From the NCBI RefSeq assembly GCF_003254525.1, contig NZ_QFYS01000009.1, forward strand, positions 1 to 64,000: 64,000 bases of DNA, read 5' to 3'. The stretch comes from Phenylobacterium kunshanense. GTDB lineage: Bacteria; Pseudomonadota; Alphaproteobacteria; Caulobacterales; Caulobacteraceae. This document shows positions 33,428-40,667 of this stretch, piece after piece. The notes beneath the pieces are model-generated. The model worked only from the letters and a program-made list of their open reading frames with translations, ran no database searches and had not been told where the DNA came from. The position numbers and the translations under genes are program-made. The stretch's first letter is position 1, and each line of letters begins with the position of its first letter.

Positions 33428-34336
33428 ATGCTCGACAACAAACTGAAGATGACCTTTTCCGCTCTCCTCGGCGCTGTGGCGCTGAGCGTGAGCGCGCCGG
33501 CGTTCGCTCAGGACGCCGCCGCCCCGGCCGCTGACGCCGCCGCTGCGGCCCCCGCCGCCGATGCGGCCGCCGCCGCGCCTGCCGCCGCCCCCGCTGACGC
33601 TGCGGCCCCGGCTGGCGAAGCCGCCGATCCGCCGACCATGAAGCACGCTGGCAAGCTCAACGTCGGCACCATGTTCATGGACGCCGACCCCGTCGTGAAG
33701 GTGATCATGATCGGCCTCGCTCTCGCCTCGGTGCTGAGCTGGACGATCCTCGTCACCAAGATCCTCGAGTTCCGTGCGCTGACCCGCGTGTCGGACAACT
33801 TCGTGGAAGCCTTCCGCGGCGCCAAGTCGATCACCGACATGAGCCGCATCGCGCTCTCCGAAGAATATGATGGCAACCCGCTGGCCGACATGGCCGCCGC
33901 GGCCGCTCAGGAAATCGAACTCAGCCGTCAGGCTGGCCTCGCGATTACCGGCGAGCACCGCGACACCACGATCGATCGCGCGCAACACGCGGTGAGCGCC
34001 GTCCAGGCGGCCCTGACCCGTCGCCTTTCGGGTGGCATGCAGTACCTGGCCTCGGTCGGCTCCAACGGCCCGTTCATCGGTCTGTTCGGCACCGTCTACG
34101 GGATCATGAACTCGTTCATCGGTATCGCGAACACCAACACGACCAACCTGGCCGTCGTCGCGCCCGGCATCGCCGAAGCGCTGCTCGCGACCGGTCTGGG
34201 CCTGTTCGCCGCCATCCCCTCGGTTATCTTCTACAACTACTTCCAGACCCGCATTTCCGCCTTCGGCGCGCGGTCGGAAGGGTTCGTGGCCGAGCTGATG
34301 AACGCGATCTCCCGGCAGCTCGACAAGGGGGCGTAA
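33428..34336 (+). CDS. exbB: ExbB proton-channel subunit with Ala/Pro-rich exported N-terminus
   Basis: A 302-residue inner-membrane protein. Residues 1-27 are a signal peptide ending VSAPAFAQD; about 45 residues of Ala/Pro/Asp repeats follow (AAAAAPAADAAAAAPAAAPA). Then come the three ExbB helices: VKVIMIGLALASVLSWTILV, FIGLFGTVYGIMNSFIGIA and GIAEALLATGLGLFAAIPSV. It powers TonB using the proton gradient. ATG 33428 starts it; exbD follows by five bases. The extended N-terminus is typical of Caulobacter-type ExbB. Confidence 0.93.
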   Translation: MLDNKLKMTFSALLGAVALSVSAPAFAQDAAAPAADAAAAAPAADAAAAAPAAAPADAAAPAGEAADPPTMKHAGKLNVGTMFMDADPVVKVIMIGLALASVLSWTILVTKILEFRALTRVSDNFVEAFRGAKSITDMSRIALSEEYDGNPLADMAAAAAQEIELSRQAGLAITGEHRDTTIDRAQHAVSAVQAALTRRLSGGMQYLASVGSNGPFIGLFGTVYGIMNSFIGIANTNTTNLAVVAPGIAEALLATGLGLFAAIPSVIFYNYFQTRISAFGARSEGFVAELMNAISRQLDKGA

Positions 34337-34341
34337 TCTAG

Positions 34342-34776
34342 ATGGCCGCCAAACTCTCGAGCGGAGGGGGCGGGCGCTACGAGGAGAGTCAGAACGCCGA
34401 CATCAACGTGACGCCTTTCGTCGACGTGATGCTCGTTCTTCTGATCATCTTCATGGTTGCGGCGCCGATGGCGGCCGTGACGGTCAAGGTGGCTCTGCCG
34501 CCGGCCGTCGCACCGCCCGGCACCAACCCCCCGAAGCCGGTCTACATCTCGATCCAGCCGGGCGGGAACCTGTTCATCCAGGATTTCCGGACCGACCTGG
34601 CCATGCTGGGCGACGACCTCCGCAAACAGCTGGGCGAGTCGCGGAACCCCGAGAAGGAGCGCATCTTCATCCGTGCGGATAAGGACGTGCTCTACGGCGA
34701 CTTCATGGGCGTTATGAACATGTTGCAGGACAACGGGTTCTATAGCGTGGCCCTGGTCGGCGAAGACGACAGCTAG
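34342..34776 (+). CDS. exbD: ExbD proton-channel subunit
   Basis: A 144-residue protein with a short cytoplasmic start, INVTPFVDVMLVLLIIFMVA (single helix with the essential Asp near residue 28) and a periplasmic domain ending GFYSVALVGEDDS. It completes the ExbB5D2 motor energising the TonB-dependent receptors, two of which lie at 40.7 and 60.7 kb. It is co-transcribed with exbB and tonB. Confidence 0.94.
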   Translation: MAAKLSSGGGGRYEESQNADINVTPFVDVMLVLLIIFMVAAPMAAVTVKVALPPAVAPPGTNPPKPVYISIQPGGNLFIQDFRTDLAMLGDDLRKQLGESRNPEKERIFIRADKDVLYGDFMGVMNMLQDNGFYSVALVGEDDS

Positions 34777-34786
34777 GTGGTGACCC

Positions 34787-35491
34787 ATGTCTGATACTCA
34801 CCACGAAGCTCTCGCTCGGCATAACCCGTTCGACGATCCGAAGCCGAAAGCCCGGCCTGGCGTGATCGTCGCCCTGATCGGGGCGGTGATCGTGCACGGT
34901 CTGCTGGGGCTGTACCTGTGGAAGACGCGGTTCGAGCCGAAGTACAAGGAGTACTCGGACGAGGTGACGGACGTGGCGCTGATCAAGCCCGTTCCGCCGC
35001 CGCCTCCGCCGCCTCCGCCGCCTCCGCCGCCGAACACGCCGCCGCCGCCGCCGCCGAAGCTGCAGCCGCGACCGCCGGTCGCCGTGGCCGATGTCCCCAC
35101 GATCCCGCCGCTGCCGGTTCCGCCGGTCGAGCGTCGGATCGAGGAGCCCCGGCCTCCCGCGGCGCCGCCGCCGGAGCCGCCGCGGCCGTCGGTCATCACC
35201 AACCCGGACTGGCAGCGTCGCCCGTCCGCCGATGACCTGGCCCGGTACTATCCGGACCGCGCTCAGCGGATGGAAGTTGAAGGTCGTGCGACCCTCAGCT
35301 GCTCGGTGAACGCGCGGGGCACTCTGGAGAGCTGCTCGATCATCTCGGAAGACCCGGCCGACATGGGCTTCGGTGACGCCGCGATGAAGATGAGCCGGCT
35401 GTTCAAGATGCGTCCGCAGACGCGGGACGGCCAGCCGGTCGACGGGGGAACGGTGCGTATTCCGCTCCGGTTCACCCTGCCGAAGGGCTGA
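34787..35491 (+). CDS. tonB: TonB energy-transducing protein
   Basis: A 234-residue protein: cytoplasmic start, one helix (VIVALIGAVIVHGLLGLYLW), a long proline-rich spacer (a run of 13 prolines near residues 70-82, then PPPPPPKLQPRPPVA) and a C-terminal TonB domain (VEGRATLSCSVNARGTLESC ... FKMRP ... VRIPLRFTLPKG). It carries energy from ExbBD to the receptors. A strong terminator follows. Confidence 0.94.
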   Translation: MSDTHHEALARHNPFDDPKPKARPGVIVALIGAVIVHGLLGLYLWKTRFEPKYKEYSDEVTDVALIKPVPPPPPPPPPPPPPNTPPPPPPKLQPRPPVAVADVPTIPPLPVPPVERRIEEPRPPAAPPPEPPRPSVITNPDWQRRPSADDLARYYPDRAQRMEVEGRATLSCSVNARGTLESCSIISEDPADMGFGDAAMKMSRLFKMRPQTRDGQPVDGGTVRIPLRFTLPKG

Positions 35492-35511
35492 TCTTCAAGG
35501 CCGAACGAATG

Positions 35512-35550
35512 GGCCCCGGTCGCTGACGCGACCGGGGCCTTTTCTTTTTC
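35512..35550 (+). terminator. Strong intrinsic terminator after tonB
   Basis: A perfect 12-bp stem GGCCCCGGTCGC / GCGACCGGGGCC with a TGAC loop, then TTTTCTTTTTC. It ends the exbB-exbD-tonB operon and, read in reverse, lies just beyond the stop of the acyltransferase gene. Confidence 0.92.
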
Positions 35551-35552
35551 TG

Positions 35553-36698
35553 CTATCCGACAGCGGCGGGTTGGTTCGCCGACGGGCGTGGCAGGGGCTT
35601 CAATCCAAGGGGAAGCCGCAGCATCGGCACGGCGCGCGCGATGGCGTAGGTGGCCCAGCAGCTTCCGATGGTGAGCGCGAGGATCGTGACCGCTTCGACG
35701 GTAAGCGACAGCTCAAGCCGCTTCAGCAGATGTCCGGCCACCACGATCGTCGTCTGATGGATGATGTAGAATGGAAAGACGGCTTCGGTGAGCGTGCTGA
35801 GGATCGGCGATCCCGAGCGGATGTAGCGGCGGGCGTAGCCGAACAGGGCGCAAATCGTCGTCCAAGCGTAGCCTTCGCGGAGGAACGCAAAGCCGATGGC
35901 GCCGGGGCCGCCGCCGGTCTCGACGTCCTTGAGCGCCAGTCCCGTAGCGAGGAGAACAACCGCCGTGAGCGCCAGCCCAGTGCGGAGGCGCTGAAAGAGA
36001 CCCCAGGCGGCGTCCATGCGGGCCAGCAGCAATCCCAGCAGGAAAGCTGAACCATACTGCAGGTGGCCGTACGCATCCGCCCATACGACGTGGGTCTCGC
36101 CCCACGTGCGCCCAGCCGTGGCGAGGTACAGGCCGAAGAGCGCCGGCGGGACCAGCAGGAGGCCTGGCCCTTTCAGGATCCGTGCGGCGAGCCAATCCAG
36201 GCGTTCCCAAAGGGGGCGCGTGGCGATCGCCAGCATCGTGTAGAGCCAAAGGTAGGCCACGAACCATAGGTGGTTGTAGGTCGGGAGGATGATCCCAAAG
36301 CTCTGATCGAAGCCCAGGTAGCGAGGCCAGAAGTCGAGGAACGAGCCGGCGTAGCCGTTCTTCTCGACCACTTCGGCCCAGCTTTGCGGCGCGACGACGA
36401 CCAGGATGCCGAAGGCGAGGGGGATCAGCAGCCGCTGCGTTCGCTGAGCCGCCAGGACAGGCGCCGGCATGCGAACCGCCATGAACCGCGTTGCGGCGCC
36501 GGAGATCACGAACAATAGGGTCAGGCGCCACGGATTGATCGCCCCCATCCAGGGTTCGAGCTGGGGGACCAGGTGGTCGCTCTTCACGTGCCACCCCCAG
36601 GGCACGTAGAACATTCCGAGGTGGTAGAGGATCAGCAGCAGGAATGCGGCGACGCGCAATGCATCCAGGTCGTGCCTGCGCGGCGTGGCGAGAGTCAT
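35553..36698 (-). CDS. Acyltransferase 3 (OafA/OpgC-type) membrane protein
   Basis: A 381-residue protein of about ten helices, opening RRHDLDALRVAAFLLLILYH, with the family's R/H signature (DLDALR; YHLGMFYVP) and late FYIIHQTTIVVAGHLLKR. Such proteins O-acylate envelope glycans or glucans from a cytoplasmic acyl donor. ATG 36698 is preferred; ATG 36731 would add eleven residues. It is divergent from the LytTR gene, with about 86 bases between. Confidence 0.85.
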   Translation of the reverse strand: MTLATPRRHDLDALRVAAFLLLILYHLGMFYVPWGWHVKSDHLVPQLEPWMGAINPWRLTLLFVISGAATRFMAVRMPAPVLAAQRTQRLLIPLAFGILVVVAPQSWAEVVEKNGYAGSFLDFWPRYLGFDQSFGIILPTYNHLWFVAYLWLYTMLAIATRPLWERLDWLAARILKGPGLLLVPPALFGLYLATAGRTWGETHVVWADAYGHLQYGSAFLLGLLLARMDAAWGLFQRLRTGLALTAVVLLATGLALKDVETGGGPGAIGFAFLREGYAWTTICALFGYARRYIRSGSPILSTLTEAVFPFYIIHQTTIVVAGHLLKRLELSLTVEAVTILALTIGSCWATYAIARAVPMLRLPLGLKPLPRPSANQPAAVG

Positions 36699-36784
36699 GG
36701 GGCGGCTCCGGTGAGTGAACATCTCGGCCATGCCGCAGCGGCCCCGCCTGCCGCCACGGGCGAGGGATGCGCGGCGGAGGGATT

Positions 36785-37621
36785 GTGACGGACCGCGGAA
36801 CCCCAGGGACGAGCGGTGGGCCTCTGGTGACGAGCGGGAGGCGGGACGATCTGCTGTTCGTGGCGATCGCCGCGGTCACGGGCCTGGCCGTGACGGTCTT
36901 CAACACCCTGAATGTCGTGGACGATCGGGCGCGGGTTGGCCGTCCCATTCCTGTCTGGGAGCCGGCGGTGTGGGAGGGGACGAGCGTGATCGTCCTGCTC
37001 TGCCTGCTGCCGGTGGTCATGTGGGCGACGAGGCGGGCCTGGCCGTCCAGGGCGGCTGTCGTCCAGTTGGCCGCGATCCATCTGGCGACCTTCCTGGCCA
37101 TCTTCCTGGTTCACGTGACGGTCATGGGCCTGCTTCGGAGCGCGATCTATGGGCTCGCCGGCGCGACCTACGAGCCGCTTCAGCCGCTTCGGGATTGGCC
37201 CTACGAACTGCGCCAGGACCTGCCGATCTACGTGGCGGTCGTTCTATTCTACGTGGCGTGGACGAAGCTGCGGCGATCAGGGGGGACGACCGCTGCGCCC
37301 GACCGGAACAGGCTTGAGGTCCGCGACGGCGCGCGTCGCATCTATGTCCCAGTGGACGAGATCGACTGGATCGAGGCGGCCGGCAACTACGTCGAGCTGC
37401 ACCGGGCTGCAGGGTCGCTGCTGCACCGGTCCTCGCTGGCCGAGATGGAGCGCCAGCTGGCGGGCCGGGATTTCGTCCGAATCCATCGCTCGCGCCTCGT
37501 GCGGCGGTCCGCTGTCCGCCAGGTGGAAACCAAGCCATCTGGCGATTTCGTCGTCCGCCTCAGCAGGGGCGGAGAACTCGCGGGATCACGTCGCTACCGG
37601 CGCCCGCTGCTGGAGCCTTGA
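36785..37621 (+). CDS. LytTR-family regulator with N-terminal membrane sensor
   Basis: A 278-residue protein with four N-terminal helices (LLFVAIAAVTGLAVTVFNTL, TSVIVLLCLLPVVMWATR, LAAIHLATFLAIFLVHVTVM, LPIYVAVVLFYVAWTKL) and a C-terminal LytTR DNA-binding domain (VPVDEIDWIEAAGNYVELHR, RSSLAEMERQL, FVRIHRSRLV). Membrane-bound LytTR proteins bind imperfect direct repeats near their own promoter, so the adjacent acyltransferase is the likely target. GTG 36785 follows GGAGGG. Confidence 0.88.
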   Translation: MTDRGTPGTSGGPLVTSGRRDDLLFVAIAAVTGLAVTVFNTLNVVDDRARVGRPIPVWEPAVWEGTSVIVLLCLLPVVMWATRRAWPSRAAVVQLAAIHLATFLAIFLVHVTVMGLLRSAIYGLAGATYEPLQPLRDWPYELRQDLPIYVAVVLFYVAWTKLRRSGGTTAAPDRNRLEVRDGARRIYVPVDEIDWIEAAGNYVELHRAAGSLLHRSSLAEMERQLAGRDFVRIHRSRLVRRSAVRQVETKPSGDFVVRLSRGGELAGSRRYRRPLLEP

Positions 37622-37661
37622 TCGGGCGGCGTCACACGACTAGAAAGCGCGCTCGCGATGC

Positions 37662-37738
37662 GCCGCCCTAGCTCAGTTGGTTAGAGCGCCAGATTGTGGC
37701 TCTGGAGGTCTCCCGTTCGATCCGGGAGGGCGGTACCA
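37662..37738 (+). tRNA. tRNA-His (anticodon GTG), alphaproteobacterial type without G-1
   Basis: 77 bases with encoded CCA: acceptor GCCGCCC/GGGCGGT (G1:U72 wobble) and A73, anticodon stem-loop CCAGATTGTGGCTCTGG (anticodon GTG), T-arm CCCGTTCGATCCGGG. Most bacteria need a G-1 opposite C73; here the preceding base does not pair and position 73 is A, as described for many alphaproteobacteria. Its 3' part is the left copy of a 54-bp repeat. Confidence 0.95.
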
Positions 37739-37742
37739 TCGC
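37689..37742 (+). repeat. Left 54-bp direct repeat (attL-like), 3' part of tRNA-His
   Basis: The 54 bases 37689-37742 (anticodon arm to just past CCA) are identical to 40261-40314. Only this copy belongs to a complete tRNA. Anticodon-arm to 3'-end duplication is the standard trace of tyrosine-recombinase integration in a tRNA gene. Confidence 0.9.
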
Positions 37743-38221
37743 TCCGACGTTGAAACGTCGGGATTTTCCGGTGATCCGGCGATACGCTGAGATGGGCCGA
37801 TTAGACACTTCTAGACGTCCCTTTAGACAGATCGCGTTCAGCGCCTGTTCCGGCACCCCGTTCTCGCAGCGCCGATATCAGCGCAGCGCCATCGTCGGAC
37901 ATCCGCAAACGGCTCGCCTGGCGTCGGTAGGTCGAGAATGAGTTGGGGCTGCTGTCATGCTTTGCCTGTCCAATAGGTCCTGGTCGCAGTCAGCTGCTGT
38001 TGCTGCGATGGGGAGTTGGTGACGAAAGGCGAGGGTGCGCAGCGCTCAGCGCCGCCGTTCAGGTAGGCAGTCGCCCTTCCTAACTCGCTGAAAACACGCC
38101 GTACTCCCCAGATTGTGGCTCTGGGTGTTCCCGCGTTGATATTGAAAGGCGAGGAGGACCCCAGGCCGATATCGGCGGCCTTTCGCCTGGGTCCGGGTGA
38201 ACAACCTCTCGGCAACGACAG
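37743..38221. other. Left part of the tRNA-His island without a supported gene
   Basis: About 480 bases. A minus-strand frame of roughly 57 residues (containing SFSTYRRQASRLRMSDDGAA, stop near 37804) has plausible composition but no recognised family; it could be a remnant of an island gene. A 17-base copy of the tRNA-His anticodon stem-loop lies at 38108-38124. No integrase is visible. Confidence 0.4.
38108..38124 (+). repeat. Third copy of the tRNA-His anticodon stem-loop
   Basis: CCAGATTGTGGCTCTGG is identical to tRNA-His bases 37689-37705 and to the first 17 bases of the right repeat. Tyrosine integrases often cross over at the anticodon loop, so this may be a further att core. Confidence 0.75.
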
Positions 38222-38572
38222 CTAGAGAACGACCACCGCATTGAGCTTGTCTGCCGTCGCCCGGACCTCGCCATTGGCTCGCTCCACCAGTCCGGCTCTC
38301 TCGAGCACTGTCACGTCTTCATGGACGCGGCGGTATTGCCTTTGAAGCGATTGGGCGAGTGCGTTGATGGACTTCTCGGGGTGGGAATGCAGATGCCGCA
38401 GCAGCCGGTAGCGTTCGCCGGTCATGACCGAGGCGAGGCCTTCCCAGCTCTCGAAAGAGAGGATGCGTTCCTTCTGAAAGTCTCCGCCCTCGGCCCGCTT
38501 CCACGCCTCGCGGAACGCGACAAGATCGTCGCGGAGGGTCCCTCCAACCTGAACCTTCACTTCCTTCGTCAT
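38222..38572 (-). CDS. Winged-helix regulator/antitoxin, HVO_A0114-like, partner of TumE-like toxin
   Basis: A 116-residue cytoplasmic protein. FESWEGLASVMTGERYRLLR then ALAQSLQRQYRRVHEDVTVLE and ERAGLVERANGEVRA form a winged helix-turn-helix typical of the HVO_A0114-type DNA-binding proteins. Its ATG overlaps the stop of the TumE-like gene by four bases, so the toxin gene is first and the antitoxin second. It would neutralise the toxin and autorepress from the palindromes upstream. Confidence 0.75.
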   Translation of the reverse strand: MTKEVKVQVGGTLRDDLVAFREAWKRAEGGDFQKERILSFESWEGLASVMTGERYRLLRHLHSHPEKSINALAQSLQRQYRRVHEDVTVLERAGLVERANGEVRATADKLNAVVVL

Positions 38573-38862
38573 GATGTCCTGCCTCTGACCTTCGCCACGT
38601 CCGCTTCGAAATCCGCGATCAATTGGTCTACGGACCTGAACATGTATGGCTCTTCCCGGTCGCCGTAGTGGCGGTGGTCGCCCTTCCCACGCTCGTTGTC
38701 GTACCCAACAAGGCGAGCGCCGCGTTCGCCGTAGAAGAGCGAATACTTGAGGGTGTGGCCTGAGCCGAGAACCGGGCTCTCAAGGAGCCAGATCTTCAGC
38801 TCAACGATCGCACCATCGTCGTAGACGCGCTTCGAGTGAAAGAGCAGTTCTGCGGACGGCAT
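38569..38862 (-). CDS. TumE-like toxin (DUF6516-type) of a toxin-antitoxin pair
   Basis: A 97-residue protein with LKYSLFYGERGARLVGYDNE then RGKGDHRHYGDREEPYMFRS, matching the YDN...H.H pattern of TumE family toxins. The mechanism is not established from sequence. It is followed with four-base overlap by the winged-helix partner. Lower GC than the host supports transfer with the island. Confidence 0.7.
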   Translation of the reverse strand: MPSAELLFHSKRVYDDGAIVELKIWLLESPVLGSGHTLKYSLFYGERGARLVGYDNERGKGDHRHYGDREEPYMFRSVDQLIADFEADVAKVRGRTS

Positions 38863-38940
38863 GGGTGTAGCTATGCATGCTCGACTATGACGTCAAGAGA
38901 CATGTGTCAAATTATGTCATAATCCTCGGCGAGGAATAGG
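38863..38940 (-). promoter_or_regulatory. Upstream region of the toxin-antitoxin pair with nested palindromes
   Basis: AT-rich relative to the surroundings (26 G/C of 60 bases over 38881-38940). It contains ATTATGTCATAAT (38911-38923, perfect around one base), TGACGTCA, and a minus-strand TTGACA that could be a -35 element. These are likely sites for autoregulation. Confidence 0.5.
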
Positions 38941-38956
38941 CCGCGCGTAGTGGTGA

Positions 38957-39627
38957 ATGAGCTATGGCCAGGTTGATCCTGCGCGCCTGAAAGGCGAGTC
39001 CCTTAGACGATGGTACCTGAGGACGCCCGATGAAATCGAGGCCGAGCGAACGGCGGCTGCAGAGCAGGCATACAATTCCGTCTTTTCGGAACCCAATAGC
39101 AGGGCTGCATCCGACTTCGGCAATACCACCAGAGGCGCAATTGCACCTGCTTCCGACAGGTTCGGGGCAGTTGGAAAATCGGCGGCCTTCGGCTCTGCTC
39201 GGCAATATCATGCCGGAGGCGATGAACTCTCGCTCAAGGTGGAGGGCAGAGCCGGCCCATACGTTCAAGCGGCGGCGGCGAGATCGCCGGGCTTCTGGGA
39301 CTACTGGTCGCCGCAAGGCTGCGCGAATTGCCATGGGTAAGGCCCGGCACGCTCCCGCCAGTTGGTGGCCAATCGCCGTTTCCGCCCAACTACAGCCCCC
39401 GCTCTGGGGGAGATGGCCAGGGTCGTTCTCAGCAGCCTGAGCGGCGGGACAAGAAGGAGTGTGATTTGCAGCTTGAATCTGACAGCCAGATCTGCGGGCG
39501 ATTGCCGCGACCCAGCGACGTCACAATTTGTCGTGGAACAGCGTCTGAGCGATACGCCCATTGCCTAAGGCCCGACGGCACGATCGGCTTCCCTCATCTT
39601 GAAACGAGAGGCGGCCGTCGCCGCTGA
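38957..39627 (+). pseudogene. Frameshifted gene, N- and C-terminal halves in different frames (effector-like)
   Basis: ATG 38957 opens a frame (SYGQVDPARLKGESLRRWYL then TPDEIEAERTAAAEQAY) that stops at 39340. A second frame, open from about 39226 to TGA 39627, carries AGLLGLLVAARLRELPWVRP and then ERRDKKECDLQLESDSQICG. From memory the two halves occur as one protein in related bacteria, some with toxin-like or Rhs-associated C-termini. A one-base indel between about 39226 and 39280 would join them. The CANCH at the first frame's end is read past the shift and is not evidence of haem binding. Confidence 0.55.
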
Positions 39628-39660
39628 GCTGATCCCGTCGGCGCGGTGGCTGTCGCCGAA

Positions 39661-40113
39661 CTAGGCCTCACCTGTCGGGTCCGCCGGAGCCTCTGCCGAG
39701 AACCCGAAATGGATGACTGATTGGGGCTCAGCGTCGTCGTCAATCCACATATGGATCTGGCGCCAGATCGAGCCAAGGCAGAAGATCACCCTTTGCAGAG
39801 TGTCCTCAGGCAGGAACAGGTTTGCAGAGAAATCGAGATCTTTGTGTTCCTCGTGTTCCGTGTACAGGCTGCCGACGTCCCGCTCGTCGCGATCTCGGAA
39901 AATGACATCGCGTGGCAACGGCAAGAGTCCAATGTGTATGACTTTGGATCGATGCTCTTGCGGCTCCAGGACGAGCCCTTCGATCGCGATGGTTTCCACG
40001 CACATCAGATCGTCGTCGAGGCCGCGTTCCGCACTAGCGGGACGCGGCCTCACCCCAACGTGGAGGGGCCAGTCCCAACTCCGGATCTCGACGACAAACA
40101 GGGTTGAACTCAT
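39661..40113 (-). CDS. Hypothetical island protein (possible immunity protein)
   Basis: A 150-residue acidic soluble protein starting MSSTLFVVEIRSWDWPLHVG with HKDLDFSANLFLPEDTLQRV and FCLGSIWRQIHMWIDDDAEP. No family is recognised. ATG 40113 is chosen since the frame upstream runs through the tRNA-derived repeat. It faces the frameshifted gene tail to tail; acidity and placement would suit an immunity protein, but that is guesswork. Confidence 0.6.
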   Translation of the reverse strand: MSSTLFVVEIRSWDWPLHVGVRPRPASAERGLDDDLMCVETIAIEGLVLEPQEHRSKVIHIGLLPLPRDVIFRDRDERDVGSLYTEHEEHKDLDFSANLFLPEDTLQRVIFCLGSIWRQIHMWIDDDAEPQSVIHFGFSAEAPADPTGEA

Positions 40114-40260
40114 CGGTCGTGCGTACGTGTTTTGTTCCAACTGTACAAGCCGCGATCGTCGGGATCGAAACGCCGCAACCGTGTCCGCGCGCCTCCCTGT
40201 CAGACGTAGGGCGCGATAGACCGATGACGTAGCCAACTCATGGAAAAGGCAACGCGTTCT

Positions 40261-40314
40261 CCAGATTGTGGCTCTGGAGGTCTCCCGTTCGATCCGGGAG
40301 GGCGGTACCATCGC
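40261..40314 (+). repeat. Right 54-bp direct repeat (attR-like), tRNA-His fragment
   Basis: Identical to 37689-37742 over 54 bases. The bases before it (CGCGTTCT) do not continue the tRNA, so this is a 3' fragment only. It closes a 2,572-bp repeat-to-repeat unit. Confidence 0.9.
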
Positions 40315-40667
40315 AAGACTTAGAAAGGGCCGGGGAACTTCCTGGTCCTTTTTCGTTTTCAGCGACCTTTCTCACACTTCAAGTGTCCGGCACGCCGCCG
40401 GCGCCAGGCATCGCGCGCCGCCTTGGCGTGTGAGAGCGGGCGATTCCTGCGCACTCCCCTCAGCGTCGGCGGCGTCGGCCCGGCCGCACGACGTCCCGAC
40501 GCCGGCCCGCGTTTCGTCCAACGACTGTGCACTCCGGCGTCTGGGCGTCGAACTCGTAGGCATCGGGACGGACTCTGGTCGAGGCGCCGCCGCCGCGGGT
40601 TGGCGCGACACCGGTGCGACGCCCAGCGTGACCGGCGACAGACCACAAATATAACAAGGGGATCATC
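40315..40667. other. Intergenic region upstream of the first TonB receptor
   Basis: About 350 bases. AAGGGG lies a few bases before ATG 40668. Otherwise I find no gene, strong terminator or clear operator; the promoter of the receptor must be here. Confidence 0.4.

Noticed and set aside
37668-37856. Minus-strand frame beginning in the tRNA-His region (and its twin near 40311)
   Set aside because: The N-terminal residues are simply the antisense reading of the tRNA, present twice because of the repeat.
38957-39340. CANCH haem-c motif at the end of an island frame
   Set aside because: It lies past the likely frameshift, and the protein has no signal peptide or other cytochrome features.
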